A DNA stretch of 64,000 nt from Bacteroidales bacterium. Its GTDB lineage: Bacteria > Bacteroidota > Bacteroidia > Bacteroidales > UBA932. This document shows, piece by piece, positions 18,048 through 28,414 of this stretch. The notes beneath the pieces were generated by a model. That model searched no databases. It worked only from the letters and a program-made list of their open reading frames with translations, and had not been told where the DNA came from. The stretch spans positions 62,001-126,000 of the forward strand of contig JAFZQO010000006.1 in assembly GCA_017620335.1 (NCBI GenBank), in the 5' to 3' direction. The position numbers and the translations under genes were made by a program. Position 1 is the stretch's first letter. The number at the start of each line of letters is the position of its first letter.

Positions 18048-19781
18048 ATGACAGATACACCGAACGGCTGGATGCTGAAAGGGTCCCAGATCCTTCTCGA
18101 ATCCCTCATCAACCAGGGCGTGGATACCATTTTCGGATATCCGGGCGGTTCCATCATGCCCGTGTACGACGCCATGTACGACTACACGGACCGGCTCCGC
18201 CACATACTCGTGAGGCATGAGCAGGGCGCTATCCATGCCGCCCAGGGCTATGCCCGCGTCAAGAATTTCCCCGGTACGGTCATAGTTACCTCAGGTCCGG
18301 GCGCCACCAATGTGATAACCGGCGTCGCGGATGCCATGATCGACTCCACGCCGGTCGTGGTCATAGCCGGACAGGTGGCTTCCGCCGCCCTTGGAACGGA
18401 CGCCTTCCAGGAGACCGACCTCATTGGTATGACAACCCCCATCTCCAAATGGGCTTACCAGATACGCCGTCCCAAGGACATTGCCTGGGCCGTGGCCCGC
18501 GCCTATTACATAGCCGCCAGCGGCCGTCCCGGCCCCGTCGTCCTCGACTTCACGAAGGACGCGCAGATCGGCATGGCCGAGTATGTCCGCAAGAGCTGCT
18601 CGTTCATCCGCAGCTATGTCCCCGTTCCCGAGCCTTCCGAGAGTTCCCTTGCGGAAGCCACCGCCATGATCGACGCGGCCCGCAAGCCTTTCGTGGTTTA
18701 CGGCCACGGCATCATCCTCTCCGGCTCGGAGAAGGAGCTCGCCGCATTCCTGGACAAGGGCGGCATCCCCGCCGGTTCCACCATGCTGGGACTCAGCGCG
18801 CTGGATTCCGACAATCCCCATTATACCGGCATGCTCGGCATGCACGGCAGCCTCGCCTCCAACGTCCTCACTCAGGAATGCGACCTTCTCATCGCGGTCG
18901 GAATGCGTTTCGACGATCGCGTTACTGGAACTGTCTCCACCTATGCGAAGCAGGCCAAGGTCATCCACATCGACATAGACGCTTCCGAGATAGGGAAGAA
19001 CATCCCCGTCGACCTGGGTATCCTCGGCGACGCGCGCGAGGTGCTGGCGGAGCTTACCCGCCGCATCAAGGGCGGCGTCAAGCGTGACTGGGACGGGGAG
19101 AAGGCTACATGCGAGTCGGTGGAGAAGAAGATGGTCATAGACCCGGAGGTGAATCCCGGCGAGGGCCTCATCAAGCCCGGCGAGGTCATCGCCGCGGTGG
19201 CGGAGGCCTGCGACGGCAATGCCATCGTCGTGACCGACGTGGGGCAGAACCAGCTTTTCGCCTCGCGTTATTCGCGCTTCAGGCAGTCCCGCAGCATGAT
19301 CACCTCGGGAGGCCTCGGCACGATGGGCTTCGGCCTGCCGGCCGCCATCGGCGCCAAGGTGGCCGCCCCGGACCGTCCCGTCTGCCTTTTCGTGGGCGAT
19401 GGCGGCATCCAGATGACCGTGCAGGAGCTCGGTACTATCATGCAGGACGGCATAGGCGTCAAGATCGTCCTCCTGAACAACAACTGGCTGGGCAACGTCC
19501 GCCAGTGGCAGGAGCTTTTCTTCGACGGGCGCTACTCCTTTACGAGGATGCAGAATCCTGATTATGAGAAGCTTGCCGAGGCTTATGGCATAACCTGCGT
19601 GTCCCTTGAGGACCGTGCCGGCATGCCTGCCGCCATTGAGCGTATGCTCTCCGACGACCGCCCCTTCATCCTGAACGTGCACGTCGCCGAGTCCGACAAC
19701 GTGTTCCCGATGATACCTCCGGGAAAGAGCGTCGGCGAGATAATGTTGAACGATAAAGACTGGTTCGTTTATGGAAAGTGA
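18048..19781 (+). CDS. ilvB: Acetolactate synthase, large subunit
   Basis: A 577-residue thiamine-diphosphate enzyme forming acetolactate or acetohydroxybutyrate. The catalytic glutamate motif VRHEQGA is at about residues 52-58, a central FAD-type domain follows (about 195-330), and the C-terminal ThDP motif starts at GDGGIQMTVQEL (near 451) and ends with NNNWLGN. Its 3' end overlaps the small subunit gene by 11 bases, consistent with stoichiometric synthesis of the two subunits. Confidence 0.96.
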   Translation: MTDTPNGWMLKGSQILLESLINQGVDTIFGYPGGSIMPVYDAMYDYTDRLRHILVRHEQGAIHAAQGYARVKNFPGTVIVTSGPGATNVITGVADAMIDSTPVVVIAGQVASAALGTDAFQETDLIGMTTPISKWAYQIRRPKDIAWAVARAYYIAASGRPGPVVLDFTKDAQIGMAEYVRKSCSFIRSYVPVPEPSESSLAEATAMIDAARKPFVVYGHGIILSGSEKELAAFLDKGGIPAGSTMLGLSALDSDNPHYTGMLGMHGSLASNVLTQECDLLIAVGMRFDDRVTGTVSTYAKQAKVIHIDIDASEIGKNIPVDLGILGDAREVLAELTRRIKGGVKRDWDGEKATCESVEKKMVIDPEVNPGEGLIKPGEVIAAVAEACDGNAIVVTDVGQNQLFASRYSRFRQSRSMITSGGLGTMGFGLPAAIGAKVAAPDRPVCLFVGDGGIQMTVQELGTIMQDGIGVKIVLLNNNWLGNVRQWQELFFDGRYSFTRMQNPDYEKLAEAYGITCVSLEDRAGMPAAIERMLSDDRPFILNVHVAESDNVFPMIPPGKSVGEIMLNDKDWFVYGK

Positions 19782-20094
19782 GAAACTGTATGAGATAACG
19801 GCCTATACCGAGAACCAGGTAGGTCTGCTCAGCTCCGTCGCCGGCATATTCACCCGCCGGAGCATCAACATAGAGAAACTGCTCGTGTACCCCTCAAAGA
19901 TCGAAGGCATCCACAAGTTCAAGATCCTCGCGCGCACCACGGAGAAGAACGCCCGTGCGGTCGTACTTCAGATGGAGAAGCGCGTGGACGTGGTCCGCGC
20001 CTTCTACCAGGAGGACAACGAGCGCTCGTTCCGCGAGATCGTTTCCGTGGGACGTTTCCTTAAAGAAAGAGAACAAACGGTTAAAAACAGATAA
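19771..20094 (+). CDS. ilvN: Acetolactate synthase, small regulatory subunit (short form)
   Basis: A 107-residue protein with one ACT domain (about residues 6-80; TENQVGLLSSVAGIFTRRSINIEKL is split here as TENQVGLLSSVAGIF and TRRSINIEKL). It should bind valine and regulate IlvB. The common IlvH form is about 160 residues with a second domain; this one is closer to the E. coli IlvN length (96). It overlaps ilvB and ends two bases before ilvC. Confidence 0.88.
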   Translation: MESEKLYEITAYTENQVGLLSSVAGIFTRRSINIEKLLVYPSKIEGIHKFKILARTTEKNARAVVLQMEKRVDVVRAFYQEDNERSFREIVSVGRFLKEREQTVKNR

Positions 20095-20096
20095 AT

Positions 20097-21143
20097 ATGG
20101 CAAAGATGAATTTCGGCGGTGTCGAAGAGAATGTCGTGACCCGCGAAGAGTTTACCCTTGAAATGGCCCGTGAAACCCTTGCAGGCAGGACCATCGCAGT
20201 TATCGGATATGGTGTCCAGGGCCCCGGACAGTCCCTCAACCTCAGGGACAACGGATTCAAGGTCATCGTCGGACAGCGTCCCGGCAAGACTTTCGAGAAG
20301 GCCGTCGCTGACGGCTGGGTGCCCGGTGAGACCCTTTTCGGCATCGAGGAGGCCTGCGAGCGAGGCGACATCGTGATGTGCCTGCTCTCCGACGCGGCCG
20401 TGATGTCCGTCTGGCCCCGTATCAAGCCTAAGCTTACCGCAGGCAAGACCCTTTATTTCTCACATGGCTTCGCCATCACCTGGAACGACCGTACGGGCTG
20501 CGTCCCTCCGGCCGACATCGACGTCATCATGGTCGCCCCGAAGGGCTCTGGCGCCACCGTCCGTTCCCTCTATCTCGAGGGCCGCGGCATCAATTCCTCG
20601 TATGCAGTGTACCAGGACGTCTCCGGACACGCCCTCAACGACGCCATCGCCCTCGGCATCGGCATCGGTTCGGGCTACCTCTTTGAGACTACCTTCCAGC
20701 GTGAGGCTACCTCCGACCTCACCGGCGAGCGCGGCTCGCTGATGGGCGCCATCCAGGGCCTCCTTTCCGCCCAGTACGAAGTGCTGCGCGAGAACGGCCA
20801 TACCCCCAGCGAGGCCTTCAACGAGACCGTCGAGGAGCTCACCCAGTCCCTCATGCCGCTCTTCGCGGCCAAGGGCATGGACTGGATGTACGCCAACTGC
20901 TCCACCACCGCCCAGCGCGGCGCCCTCGATTGGATGGGACCCTTCCATGACGCCATCAAGCCCGTCATGCAGAAACTCTACGCCAGCGTGAAGTGCGGCA
21001 ACGAGGCCCAGATCTCGATCGACGCCAACAGCAAGCCCGACTATCGCGAAGGCCTGGAGAAGGAACTCAAGGCCCTCAGGGAGAGCGAGATGTGGCGCAC
21101 CGCCGTTACCGTCCGCGCCCTTCGTCCGGAAAACAACAAGTAA
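20097..21143 (+). CDS. ilvC: Ketol-acid reductoisomerase
   Basis: A 348-residue NADPH enzyme that isomerises and reduces acetolactate. The Rossmann motif GYGVQGPGQ is near residue 38, and the KARI knotted domain begins near 190 with ETTFQREATSDLTGERG, which carries Mg2+ ligands. Size fits the short class I KARI family with a slightly extended N-terminus. It starts two bases after ilvN and sits ten bases before leuC. Confidence 0.95.
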   Translation: MAKMNFGGVEENVVTREEFTLEMARETLAGRTIAVIGYGVQGPGQSLNLRDNGFKVIVGQRPGKTFEKAVADGWVPGETLFGIEEACERGDIVMCLLSDAAVMSVWPRIKPKLTAGKTLYFSHGFAITWNDRTGCVPPADIDVIMVAPKGSGATVRSLYLEGRGINSSYAVYQDVSGHALNDAIALGIGIGSGYLFETTFQREATSDLTGERGSLMGAIQGLLSAQYEVLRENGHTPSEAFNETVEELTQSLMPLFAAKGMDWMYANCSTTAQRGALDWMGPFHDAIKPVMQKLYASVKCGNEAQISIDANSKPDYREGLEKELKALRESEMWRTAVTVRALRPENNK

Positions 21144-21152
21144 ACCCTGCCG

Positions 21153-22520
21153 ATGAACACCCTTTTCGACAAAATCTGGGATGCGCATATAGTGGACAAG
21201 CCTGAAGGCGGTCCGGACCAGGTCTATATCGACCGTCTGTACTGCCATGAGGTGACTTCTCCGCAGGCATTCGACGGCCTCAGGGCGCGCGGCATCAAGT
21301 GCCTGCGTCCCGAGAAGGTCTTCTGCATGCCGGACCACAATACCCCGACGCACGACCAGGATAAGCCCATTGCCGAGGAGCAGTCCCGCACCCAGGTGGA
21401 CCTCCTCGAGCGCAACGCCCGCGAGTTCGGCCTGACATACTACGGCATGATGAGCCCGGACAACGGCATCATCCATGTGGTCGGGCCCGAGAAGGGCCTT
21501 TCCCTCCCGGGAATGACCATTGTCTGCGGCGACTCACACACCTCTACCCACGGCGCGATGGGCGCCGTCGCGTTCGGCATCGGCACTTCCGAGGTGGAGA
21601 TGGTGCTCGCTTCGCAGTGCATCCTCCAGAAGAAGCCCAAGTCCATGAGCATCAGGGTGGAAGGGGAGCTCGGTCCCGGCGTCACCGCCAAGGACCTCGC
21701 CCTTTACCTGATGATGAAGCTCACCACCAGCGGAGCCACGGGATACTTCATCGAGTACCGGGGCTCGACCGTCCGCTCGCTCTCCATGGAGGGCAGGCTG
21801 ACCTTGAGCAACCTCTCCATCGAGATGGGCGCCCGCGGAGGATTCATCGCCCCGGACGAGACAACTTTCGAGTATCTGAAGGGCCGCGAATATGCCCCCA
21901 AGGGTGAGGACTGGGACAAGGCCGTGGCGTACTGGCGTACGCTCAAGAGCGGCAACGACGCCGTCTTCGACCGTGAGGTCGTGTTCGACGCGTCCGATAT
22001 CAAGCCGATGATCACCTACGGCACCAATCCCGGCATGGGCATGCCCATTGACGGCCGCATCCCCGCCGACGCCGCCCGCAAGTCCCTGGACTACATGGGC
22101 CTTGAGGCGGGGGAGTGCCTGCTCGGCCATCCTGTCGACTACGTTTTCCTCGGCGCCTGTACCAACGGCCGCATCGAGGATTTCCGGGCCTTCGCTTCCA
22201 TAGCCGCAGGCAGGAAGAAGGCTCCGGGCGTGACCGCGTGGCTGGTTCCGGGCTCCTGGATGGTCAAGCATCAGATCGAGGCCGAAGGCCTTGACAAGGT
22301 GCTTGAGGCCGCCGGCTTCGAGATCCGCCAGCCCGGTTGTTCCGCCTGCCTGGCGATGAACGACGACAAGATACCCGCCGGCAAGTATGCCGTTTCTACG
22401 AGCAACCGCAATTTCGAAGGCCGCCAGGGCCCCGGTTCGCGCACGATGCTGGCGAGCCCGCTCACAGCCGCTTCCGCGGCGGTGACAGGAGTAGTAACCG
22501 ATCCGAGAGAATTCCTATGA
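21153..22520 (+). CDS. leuC: 3-isopropylmalate dehydratase, large subunit
   Basis: A 455-residue aconitase-family protein. Cluster-binding cysteines occur in [10 protein letters not shown] (near 335) and GCSACLAMN (near 395-400); [10 protein letters not shown] near 130 is the family substrate motif. With LeuD it isomerises isopropylmalate, and in many bacteria also citramalate. Its TGA overlaps the leuD ATG. Confidence 0.96.
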   Translation: MNTLFDKIWDAHIVDKPEGGPDQVYIDRLYCHEVTSPQAFDGLRARGIKCLRPEKVFCMPDHNTPTHDQDKPIAEEQSRTQVDLLERNAREFGLTYYGMMSPDNGIIHVVGPEKGLSLPGMTIVCGDSHTSTHGAMGAVAFGIGTSEVEMVLASQCILQKKPKSMSIRVEGELGPGVTAKDLALYLMMKLTTSGATGYFIEYRGSTVRSLSMEGRLTLSNLSIEMGARGGFIAPDETTFEYLKGREYAPKGEDWDKAVAYWRTLKSGNDAVFDREVVFDASDIKPMITYGTNPGMGMPIDGRIPADAARKSLDYMGLEAGECLLGHPVDYVFLGACTNGRIEDFRAFASIAAGRKKAPGVTAWLVPGSWMVKHQIEAEGLDKVLEAAGFEIRQPGCSACLAMNDDKIPAGKYAVSTSNRNFEGRQGPGSRTMLASPLTAASAAVTGVVTDPREFL

Positions 22521-23113
22521 AACAGAAGTTCGATATCATAGAGAGCACCTGCGTGCCCCTGCCGGTGGATAACGTCGATACCGACCAGATCATCCCCGCC
22601 CGCTTCCTCAAGGCTACGACCCGCGAGGAGAAGTTCTTCGGGGACAACCTCTTCTGTGACTGGCGCTATGACAGGGAAGGGAAGCCGAAGGCGGGTTTCG
22701 TACTGAACGACCCGCGTTACGGCGGATGCATACTCGTGGCGGGCGAGAACTTCGGCTCGGGATCGAGCCGCGAGCACGCCGCCTGGGCCATCGCCGGATA
22801 CGGTTTCCGCGTGGTCATAGCCAAGTCGTTCGCCGACATACACAAGAACAACGAGCTGAACAATTTCGTCCTCCCCGTCGCCGCTTCCGCGGCCTTCGTG
22901 GACGAGTTGCAGGCCTGCATCGCCGCCGACCCGTCGGTTAAGGTGCGCGTGGACCTGCCGGCACAGACCGTGACCAACCTCGCCACCGGCCGTTCCGAGC
23001 ATTTCGACATCATGCCATACAAGAAGTTCTGCCTCGAGAATGCCCTGGACGACATTGATTTCATGCTTGCAAACAAGTCGAAGATAGAAGATTACGAGAA
23101 ATCGAAATGCTAG
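22517..23113 (+). CDS. leuD: 3-isopropylmalate dehydratase, small subunit
   Basis: A 198-residue swivel-domain subunit partner of LeuC. The motifs [14 protein letters not shown] near residue 20 and [13 protein letters not shown] near 75 are diagnostic. The frame extends upstream to 22337, but that part lies inside leuC; the ATG at 22517 gives the normal N-terminus and the ATGA overlap with leuC. Confidence 0.96.
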   Translation: MKQKFDIIESTCVPLPVDNVDTDQIIPARFLKATTREEKFFGDNLFCDWRYDREGKPKAGFVLNDPRYGGCILVAGENFGSGSSREHAAWAIAGYGFRVVIAKSFADIHKNNELNNFVLPVAASAAFVDELQACIAADPSVKVRVDLPAQTVTNLATGRSEHFDIMPYKKFCLENALDDIDFMLANKSKIEDYEKSKC

Positions 23114-24639
23114 AGATACTTGACACCACGCTCCGTGACGGCGAACAGACCGCCGGTGTGTCGTTCAACGCGAACGAAAAGCTTGCCATAGCCCAGCTCC
23201 TGCTCGAGGAACTGAGGGTTGACCGCATCGAAGTGGCTTCCGCAAGGGTTTCCAAGGGGGAGTCCGAGGCCATCTCTCGTATCTGCGCCTGGGCGGACTT
23301 CAAGGGTCTGCTCGACCGCGTCGAGGTCCTCGGCTTCGTCGACGGAGGTGCATCCGTAGACTGGATCTCGTCATGTGGCGGCCGTGTCATCAATATCCTG
23401 GCAAAGGGTTCGCTGAAGCACCTCACCACCCAGCTTCGCAAGACTCCACAGGAACATGTCGCGGACATAGCGTCCGAGGTGGCCTACGCCCGTTCCAAGG
23501 GCATGACCTGCAACATCTATCTTGAGGACTGGTCCCATGGCATCACCGAGTCCCCGGAGTATGTGTATGAGTTGATGGACGGATTGAAATCCTTGGATAT
23601 CAGGCATTTCATGCTCCCTGACACCCTCGGCGTGTTCGACCCGTGGAGCACATCCGAGATGTGCTGGAAGATGCTCCGCCGCTATCCCGGCCTTTCCTTC
23701 GACTTCCACGCCCATAACGATTACGGCTTTGCCGTGGCCAACACCATGGCCGCGGTCCGTGCGGGCTGCACCGGTGTTCACACCACTGTCAACGGCCTCG
23801 GCGAGCGCAGCGGAAACGCCCCGGTAGCCTCGGTCGTGGCAGCGCTGAGCGACATGATGCCCGTGAAGATGCGCATAGACGAGAGCAAGCTCACGCACGT
23901 ATGCAAGTACGTCGAGAGCATCTCCGGCATCCGCATCCCGGACAACGAGCCAGTGGTGGGGGAGAACGTGTTCACCCAGACCAGCGGCGTTCACGCCGAC
24001 GGTGACCGCAAGGGTTCGCTTTATGCCAACCTCCTGCTTCCCGAGCGCTTCGGACGCGTGCGCCAGTACGCGCTCGGCAAGATGAGCGGCAAGGCCAACA
24101 TCATCGAGAACCTCGACAAGCTCGGCATCAGCCTCTCGCCCGAGCAGGTCAAACTCGTGACGCAGCGTGTCGTGGAGCTTGGCGACAAGAAGGAGATGAT
24201 GACAGCCGAGGACCTGCCCTTCATCGTGGCCGACGTCCTCAAGGGAGGCCATTCCACATCGGACAACATCCAGATAGTCAATTATTCCCTGCAGCTCACC
24301 AAGGGGATGAAACCCGCCGCCATGCTGAAGGTCAGCATCGACGGGACGGAGTACGAGACCAGCTCGAACGGAGACGGCCAGTACAACGCGTTCATGCGCG
24401 CCCTCTGGAAGATCTACGACAGGCTTGGGAAGAAACACCCCGTCCTGGCGGACTATATGGTCAGCATCCCTCCGGGCGGAAAGACCGACGCCCTCGTCGC
24501 GACCACCATCGTGTGGGACATGGACGGCCATGAGTTCAAGACCCGCGGCATCGACTCCGACCAGACCGAGGCGGCCATCAAGGCCACGGTCAAGATGCTC
24601 AACATCATCGAGAATTTGGATTTAACCACCATAAAATGA
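23107..24639 (+). CDS. leuA: 2-isopropylmalate synthase / citramalate synthase family
   Basis: A 510-residue acyl-CoA condensing enzyme. The TIM-barrel N-terminus has [12 protein letters not shown] (residues 6-17), metal-binding HAHNDYG near 203 and [11 protein letters not shown] near 230; a C-terminal LeuA dimer/regulatory domain spans about 380-505. The operon position between leuD and leuB makes isopropylmalate synthesis likely, but this branch includes citramalate synthases that feed isoleucine, and LeuBCD can serve both, so the acceptor (ketoisovalerate or pyruvate) cannot be fixed from sequence reading. It overlaps leuD by seven bases and leuB by four. Confidence 0.85.
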   Translation: MLEILDTTLRDGEQTAGVSFNANEKLAIAQLLLEELRVDRIEVASARVSKGESEAISRICAWADFKGLLDRVEVLGFVDGGASVDWISSCGGRVINILAKGSLKHLTTQLRKTPQEHVADIASEVAYARSKGMTCNIYLEDWSHGITESPEYVYELMDGLKSLDIRHFMLPDTLGVFDPWSTSEMCWKMLRRYPGLSFDFHAHNDYGFAVANTMAAVRAGCTGVHTTVNGLGERSGNAPVASVVAALSDMMPVKMRIDESKLTHVCKYVESISGIRIPDNEPVVGENVFTQTSGVHADGDRKGSLYANLLLPERFGRVRQYALGKMSGKANIIENLDKLGISLSPEQVKLVTQRVVELGDKKEMMTAEDLPFIVADVLKGGHSTSDNIQIVNYSLQLTKGMKPAAMLKVSIDGTEYETSSNGDGQYNAFMRALWKIYDRLGKKHPVLADYMVSIPPGGKTDALVATTIVWDMDGHEFKTRGIDSDQTEAAIKATVKMLNIIENLDLTTIK

Positions 24640-25706
24640 GACTGAAGATTGCTGAGGTGCCGGGTGACGGCATCGGACCGGAAGTGGTCAACCAGGCGAA
24701 GAAGGCCGTGGACGCCGTCTGCGCCCGTTTCGGACACGAAGTTGAATACCGTTTCGCTAAGGCCGGGGCCTGCGCCATAGACGAATATGGCTCGGCCTAT
24801 CCGGAGGAGACGCACAAGATATGCATGGAGAGCGACGCTGTGCTGTACGGCGCCGTGGGAGACCCCAGGTATGACAACGACCCCACCGCGAAGGTGAGGC
24901 CCGAGCAGGGCTTGCTTGCGATGCGCAAGCAGCTCGGGCTCTACGCCAACCTCCGTCCCGTGGAGACCTTCCCGTCCCTGGTCCACAAGAGCCCCCTGAA
25001 GGAGGAGCTGGTGGACGGTGCGGATTTCCTGTGCATACGCGAGCTCACGGGAGGCATGTACTTCGGCGAGAAGGGCCGCCTGGACGGCGGTGACACCGCT
25101 TACGACACCAACATCTACCACCGTTTCGAGATCGAGCGCATCCTTAAACTCGCTTTCGAGTATGCCATGCGCCGCCGCAAGCATCTGACAGTTGTGGACA
25201 AGGCCAATGTCCTGGAATCCTCCCGCCTCTGGCGCCAGGTCGCGCAGGAGATGGAGCCTCAATATCCTGAGGTCCGGACGGATTACATGTACGTGGACAA
25301 TGCCTCCATGCAACTCATCCGCTGCCCGAAGTTCTTCGACGTGATCGTGACCGAGAATACCTTCGGCGACATCCTCACGGACGAGGCAAGCGTAATCTCC
25401 GGCTCCATGGGCCTGCTCGCTTCCGCTTCGATAGGGGAGCATACGGGCGTTTTCGAGCCCATTCACGGCTCCTATCCGCAGGCGGCGGGCAAGAATATAG
25501 CCAATCCCCTGGCTACGATCCTTTCCGCCGCGATGATGTTCGAGTATGCATTCGGGCTGATGGAGGAGGGGCGTGCCATCCGCGAGGCGGTGGCGGCGTC
25601 CATCGAGGCGAAGTACGTCACCGAGGACCTCGCCGGCGAGGGCGTGCCCGCACGCAGCACCTCAGAGGTGGGCGACTGGGTGGCTGACTACATCAGAAAC
25701 GCTTGA
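24636..25706 (+). CDS. leuB: 3-isopropylmalate dehydrogenase
   Basis: A 356-residue NAD-dependent beta-decarboxylating dehydrogenase. Visible family features are PGDGIGPEV at residues 8-16, the substrate-binding [13 protein letters not shown] near 140, the metal-binding [11 protein letters not shown] region near 250 and the nucleotide loop [19 protein letters not shown] near 275-293. The ATG overlaps the leuA-family stop (ATGA). Confidence 0.96.
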   Translation: MRLKIAEVPGDGIGPEVVNQAKKAVDAVCARFGHEVEYRFAKAGACAIDEYGSAYPEETHKICMESDAVLYGAVGDPRYDNDPTAKVRPEQGLLAMRKQLGLYANLRPVETFPSLVHKSPLKEELVDGADFLCIRELTGGMYFGEKGRLDGGDTAYDTNIYHRFEIERILKLAFEYAMRRRKHLTVVDKANVLESSRLWRQVAQEMEPQYPEVRTDYMYVDNASMQLIRCPKFFDVIVTENTFGDILTDEASVISGSMGLLASASIGEHTGVFEPIHGSYPQAAGKNIANPLATILSAAMMFEYAFGLMEEGRAIREAVAASIEAKYVTEDLAGEGVPARSTSEVGDWVADYIRNA

Positions 25707-25708
25707 CC

Positions 25709-27019
25709 ATGAAGATATTCAGCGAAGAACTGGTGGCAGAGGCCTGCAGGGCCCAGAGCGTCGAGAACCTCTCCACCGCCACCATCGGCGAAGTACTGCT
25801 CGTGGCGCAGTACCTTGAGAACAAGACCGGGATCCCGTTCATACGCATGGACCAGGGCTCACCCGGCCTGCCGATAAACCGTTACGGGGTCGAGGCCGAG
25901 AAACGCGCCCTTGACAGCGGGATCGGCTCGCAGTATCCTGCGGCCGCAGGCGTACCCGAGCTCAAGAAAGCCGCTTCACGCTTCGTGAAGGCTTTCATCG
26001 ACATCGATATCGCGCCAAGGGGCTGCGTGCCCACCACGGGCTCCGTAGCGGCCTCTTTCGGCTCTTTCATAGCCGTCACGCAGCGCATCCCCGGCAAGGA
26101 CAAGGTCCTGTTCATCGACCCTGGTTTCCCGATTCAGAAATCGCAGCTTCGCGTGCTCGGTATAAAGTGGCGCGAGTTCGACATCTATCCGTACAGGGGC
26201 GCCGAGGCCTTGGAGGCGAAACTCGAATCCGAACTTGCCGCAGGCGACATCGCCGCGATAGTATATTCCAACCCCAACAATCCCGCCTGGATATGCCTTG
26301 ACGAGGGTGAGCTCGCCGCCGTCGGACGCCTCGCTACGAAATACGATGTCGTGGTGATGGAGGACCTGGCATATTTCTGCATGGACTACAGGCGCGACCT
26401 CAGCCATCCTTTCGAGGCCCCGTACGTGCCTACGGTCGCACGCTACACCGACAACTATATCCTGATGCTTTCGGCATCAAAGATTTTCAGCTACGCCGGT
26501 CAGCGCATCGCGTTGTGCTGCATCGGTGACAAGCTGTACGATAATCATTATCCCGCGCTGGCAGAACGCTACCACGATGCCGGGGTATTTGGTGTAACCC
26601 TCACGGCTTCAATCCTTTACATGATTACCAGCGGCTGCACCGCCACAACCCAGTATGCCTATGCGGAGATGCTTGACCTTTCATGCGACGGTGTGATCGA
26701 CTTCGTGGAAGATACGCGCGAGTATGAGCGCAGGGCCGCCAGGATGAAGGAGATATTCTGCCGCCACGGCTTCCATGTCGTGTACGACCGCGACGTCGAC
26801 CAGAAGGTCGGCGACGGATTCTTCTTCACCCTCGGGTATGGTGACATGACGGGGGAGGAACTCCTGCTCGAATTGATGTATTACGGAGTAAGCAGCATCT
26901 GCCTTTCTACGACAGGCAGCCTGAAATACGGCGTGCGCGCCTGCGTCAGCCGCATGAGGGAGGAACTTTACGACGTTCTGGACGAGCGCATGGCCGCCTT
27001 CGCCGCCGATCACGTTTAG
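25709..27019 (+). CDS. Class I/II PLP aminotransferase
   Basis: A 436-residue fold-type I aminotransferase. The PLP lysine lies in SASKIFSYAGQRI near residue 258, with SNPNNPAW (near 192) and MEDLAYF (near 222) as the cofactor and substrate motifs, and an arginine for the carboxylate near YGVRACVSR. The ATG at 25709 is preferred over a TTG at 25703 that overlaps leuB. Being the last gene of the ilv-leu cluster suggests a branched-chain or related amino acid transaminase; no ilvE-type (fold IV) gene is seen in this window. The substrate is inference only. Confidence 0.85.
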   Translation: MKIFSEELVAEACRAQSVENLSTATIGEVLLVAQYLENKTGIPFIRMDQGSPGLPINRYGVEAEKRALDSGIGSQYPAAAGVPELKKAASRFVKAFIDIDIAPRGCVPTTGSVAASFGSFIAVTQRIPGKDKVLFIDPGFPIQKSQLRVLGIKWREFDIYPYRGAEALEAKLESELAAGDIAAIVYSNPNNPAWICLDEGELAAVGRLATKYDVVVMEDLAYFCMDYRRDLSHPFEAPYVPTVARYTDNYILMLSASKIFSYAGQRIALCCIGDKLYDNHYPALAERYHDAGVFGVTLTASILYMITSGCTATTQYAYAEMLDLSCDGVIDFVEDTREYERRAARMKEIFCRHGFHVVYDRDVDQKVGDGFFFTLGYGDMTGEELLLELMYYGVSSICLSTTGSLKYGVRACVSRMREELYDVLDERMAAFAADHV

Positions 27020-27021
27020 AC

Positions 27022-27049
27022 TGTCATTCCGAGCGGAGCGAAGGAATCT
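27022..27049. repeat. ATTCCGAGCG-type interspersed repeat, copy 1
   Basis: TGTCATTCCGAGCGGAGCG followed by AAGGAATCT. It is an imperfect palindrome (ATTCC...GGAAT) that fills the 28-base gap between the convergent aminotransferase and hisIE genes, and even covers the hisIE stop. A near-identical inverted copy lies at 59024-59051. It probably also acts as terminator for both operons. Confidence 0.75.
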
Positions 27050-27647
27050 ATCTGTGCCTGTAGGACAGTTCCTTCTCGATATCTTCAATGCTTACGCCCA
27101 TCTCCTCCATGAGTACGAGGAAATGATACACGAGGTCCGAGGCCTCGTACACGAAACGGTCCTTCTTGCCGGTGACCGCTTCGATCACGGCCTCGGCCGA
27201 CTCTTCACCGACTTTCTTCGCGATGCTCTTCACTCCCTTGATGAAGAGCTTCGTCGTATATGAGCCTTCGGGCATTTCCTCGTGGCGCTTACGGACAACT
27301 TCCATGAGCTTGCGCACGAAACCTTCGCTGTCAGGAGTGTCGAAGCAGGCGGTGGTACCCCGGTGGCAGGTCGGGCCTGCGGGGACGGCTTTTATCAGCA
27401 GGGTGTCGGAGTCGCAGTCCTTGTACATCTCCTTGACGGTCAGATAGTTGCCACTGGTCTCTCCTTTGGTCCAGAGACGCTGCTTTGAACGTGAGAAAAA
27501 GGTTACACGGCCCTCTTCGCGGGTCTTCTCAAAAGCCTCTCGGTTCATGTAACCCAGCATGAGGACCTTGAGCGTCCTGGCATCCTGTATGATGACGGGG
27601 AGAAGTCCGTCTCCTGTCTTTTCAAGTCTGAAGTCCTTGAATTCCAT
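27048..27647 (-). CDS. hisIE: Bifunctional phosphoribosyl-AMP cyclohydrolase / phosphoribosyl-ATP pyrophosphatase
   Basis: A 199-residue fusion enzyme for histidine steps 2 and 3. The HisI half (1-110) shows VIIQDARTLKVLMLGYMN, the metal-binding DCDSDTLL and the zinc-type cysteine segments GPTCHRGTTACF. The HisE half (115-199) shows the helical pyrophosphatase core with EESAEAVIEA. The order HisI-HisE matches E. coli. Last gene of the his operon, 11 bases after hisF. Confidence 0.95.
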   Translation of the reverse strand: MEFKDFRLEKTGDGLLPVIIQDARTLKVLMLGYMNREAFEKTREEGRVTFFSRSKQRLWTKGETSGNYLTVKEMYKDCDSDTLLIKAVPAGPTCHRGTTACFDTPDSEGFVRKLMEVVRKRHEEMPEGSYTTKLFIKGVKSIAKKVGEESAEAVIEAVTGKKDRFVYEASDLVYHFLVLMEEMGVSIEDIEKELSYRHR

Positions 27648-27658
27648 AATACCGGTTT

Positions 27659-28414
27659 TTATAATCGTACGGGGACGCCGGCTTCGGCCAGTGCCCGCTT
27701 GAGTGTCGGGATGGGGATTTCTCCGTAGTGGAAGATACTGGCGGCGAGGGCGGCGTCGGCGCGGCCGCGCGTCAGGACATCGACGATGTCCGCGACGCTG
27801 CCCGCGCCGCCGGACGCGATGACCGGTATGCTGAGCATATCCTCGAGCATAGCGTACTGCTCGCAGGCATAGCCCGTCTTGGTGCCGTCATGGTCCATCG
27901 AGGTGAACAGGATCTCTCCCGCACCGCGTTCCTGCGCCTCCCTGGCCCAGGAGAAGAGTTCGCGCTCAGTCATTCGACTGCCTCCGTGCGTGGTGACGCG
28001 CCAGACGCCTTCGACGCATTTGGCGTCAATGGCGCAGACAACGAACTGACTGCCGTAACGGTCGGCGATGTCGCTTATAAGTTTGGGATTGGCGATGGCG
28101 GCGCTGTTGACGGAGATCTTGTCGGCGCCCCTGTCCAGCAGGCGTGAGGCGTCGTCCATGGAGGAGATGCCCCCTCCGACCGTGAAGGGGATGTTTATGC
28201 CCAATGCAATGCGCTCCACCAGTTCCGTGAAGGTGCTCCGGTCTTCCTTGGAGGCGCTGATGTCAAGGTAAACCAGTTCGTCGGCGCCCTCCTCGCTGTA
28301 CTTGACGCCCATTTCCACGGCGTCGCCCACCTCGCGGAGACCCTCGAAGTTGATGCCCTTGACTACCAGGCCGCCCTTGACGTCGAGGCAGGGGATTATG
28401 CGTTTAGCGACCAT
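27659..28414 (-). CDS. hisF: Imidazole glycerol phosphate synthase, cyclase subunit
   Basis: A 251-residue (beta/alpha)8 barrel that uses ammonia from HisH to close the imidazole ring. Catalytic aspartates are visible in PCLDVKGG (near residue 11) and the SMDHDGTKTGY region (near 173-178); phosphate-binding loops GGGISS and ASGGAGS are conserved. It overlaps hisA by 19 bases in another frame. Confidence 0.96.
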   Translation of the reverse strand: MVAKRIIPCLDVKGGLVVKGINFEGLREVGDAVEMGVKYSEEGADELVYLDISASKEDRSTFTELVERIALGINIPFTVGGGISSMDDASRLLDRGADKISVNSAAIANPKLISDIADRYGSQFVVCAIDAKCVEGVWRVTTHGGSRMTERELFSWAREAQERGAGEILFTSMDHDGTKTGYACEQYAMLEDMLSIPVIASGGAGSVADIVDVLTRGRADAALAASIFHYGEIPIPTLKRALAEAGVPVRL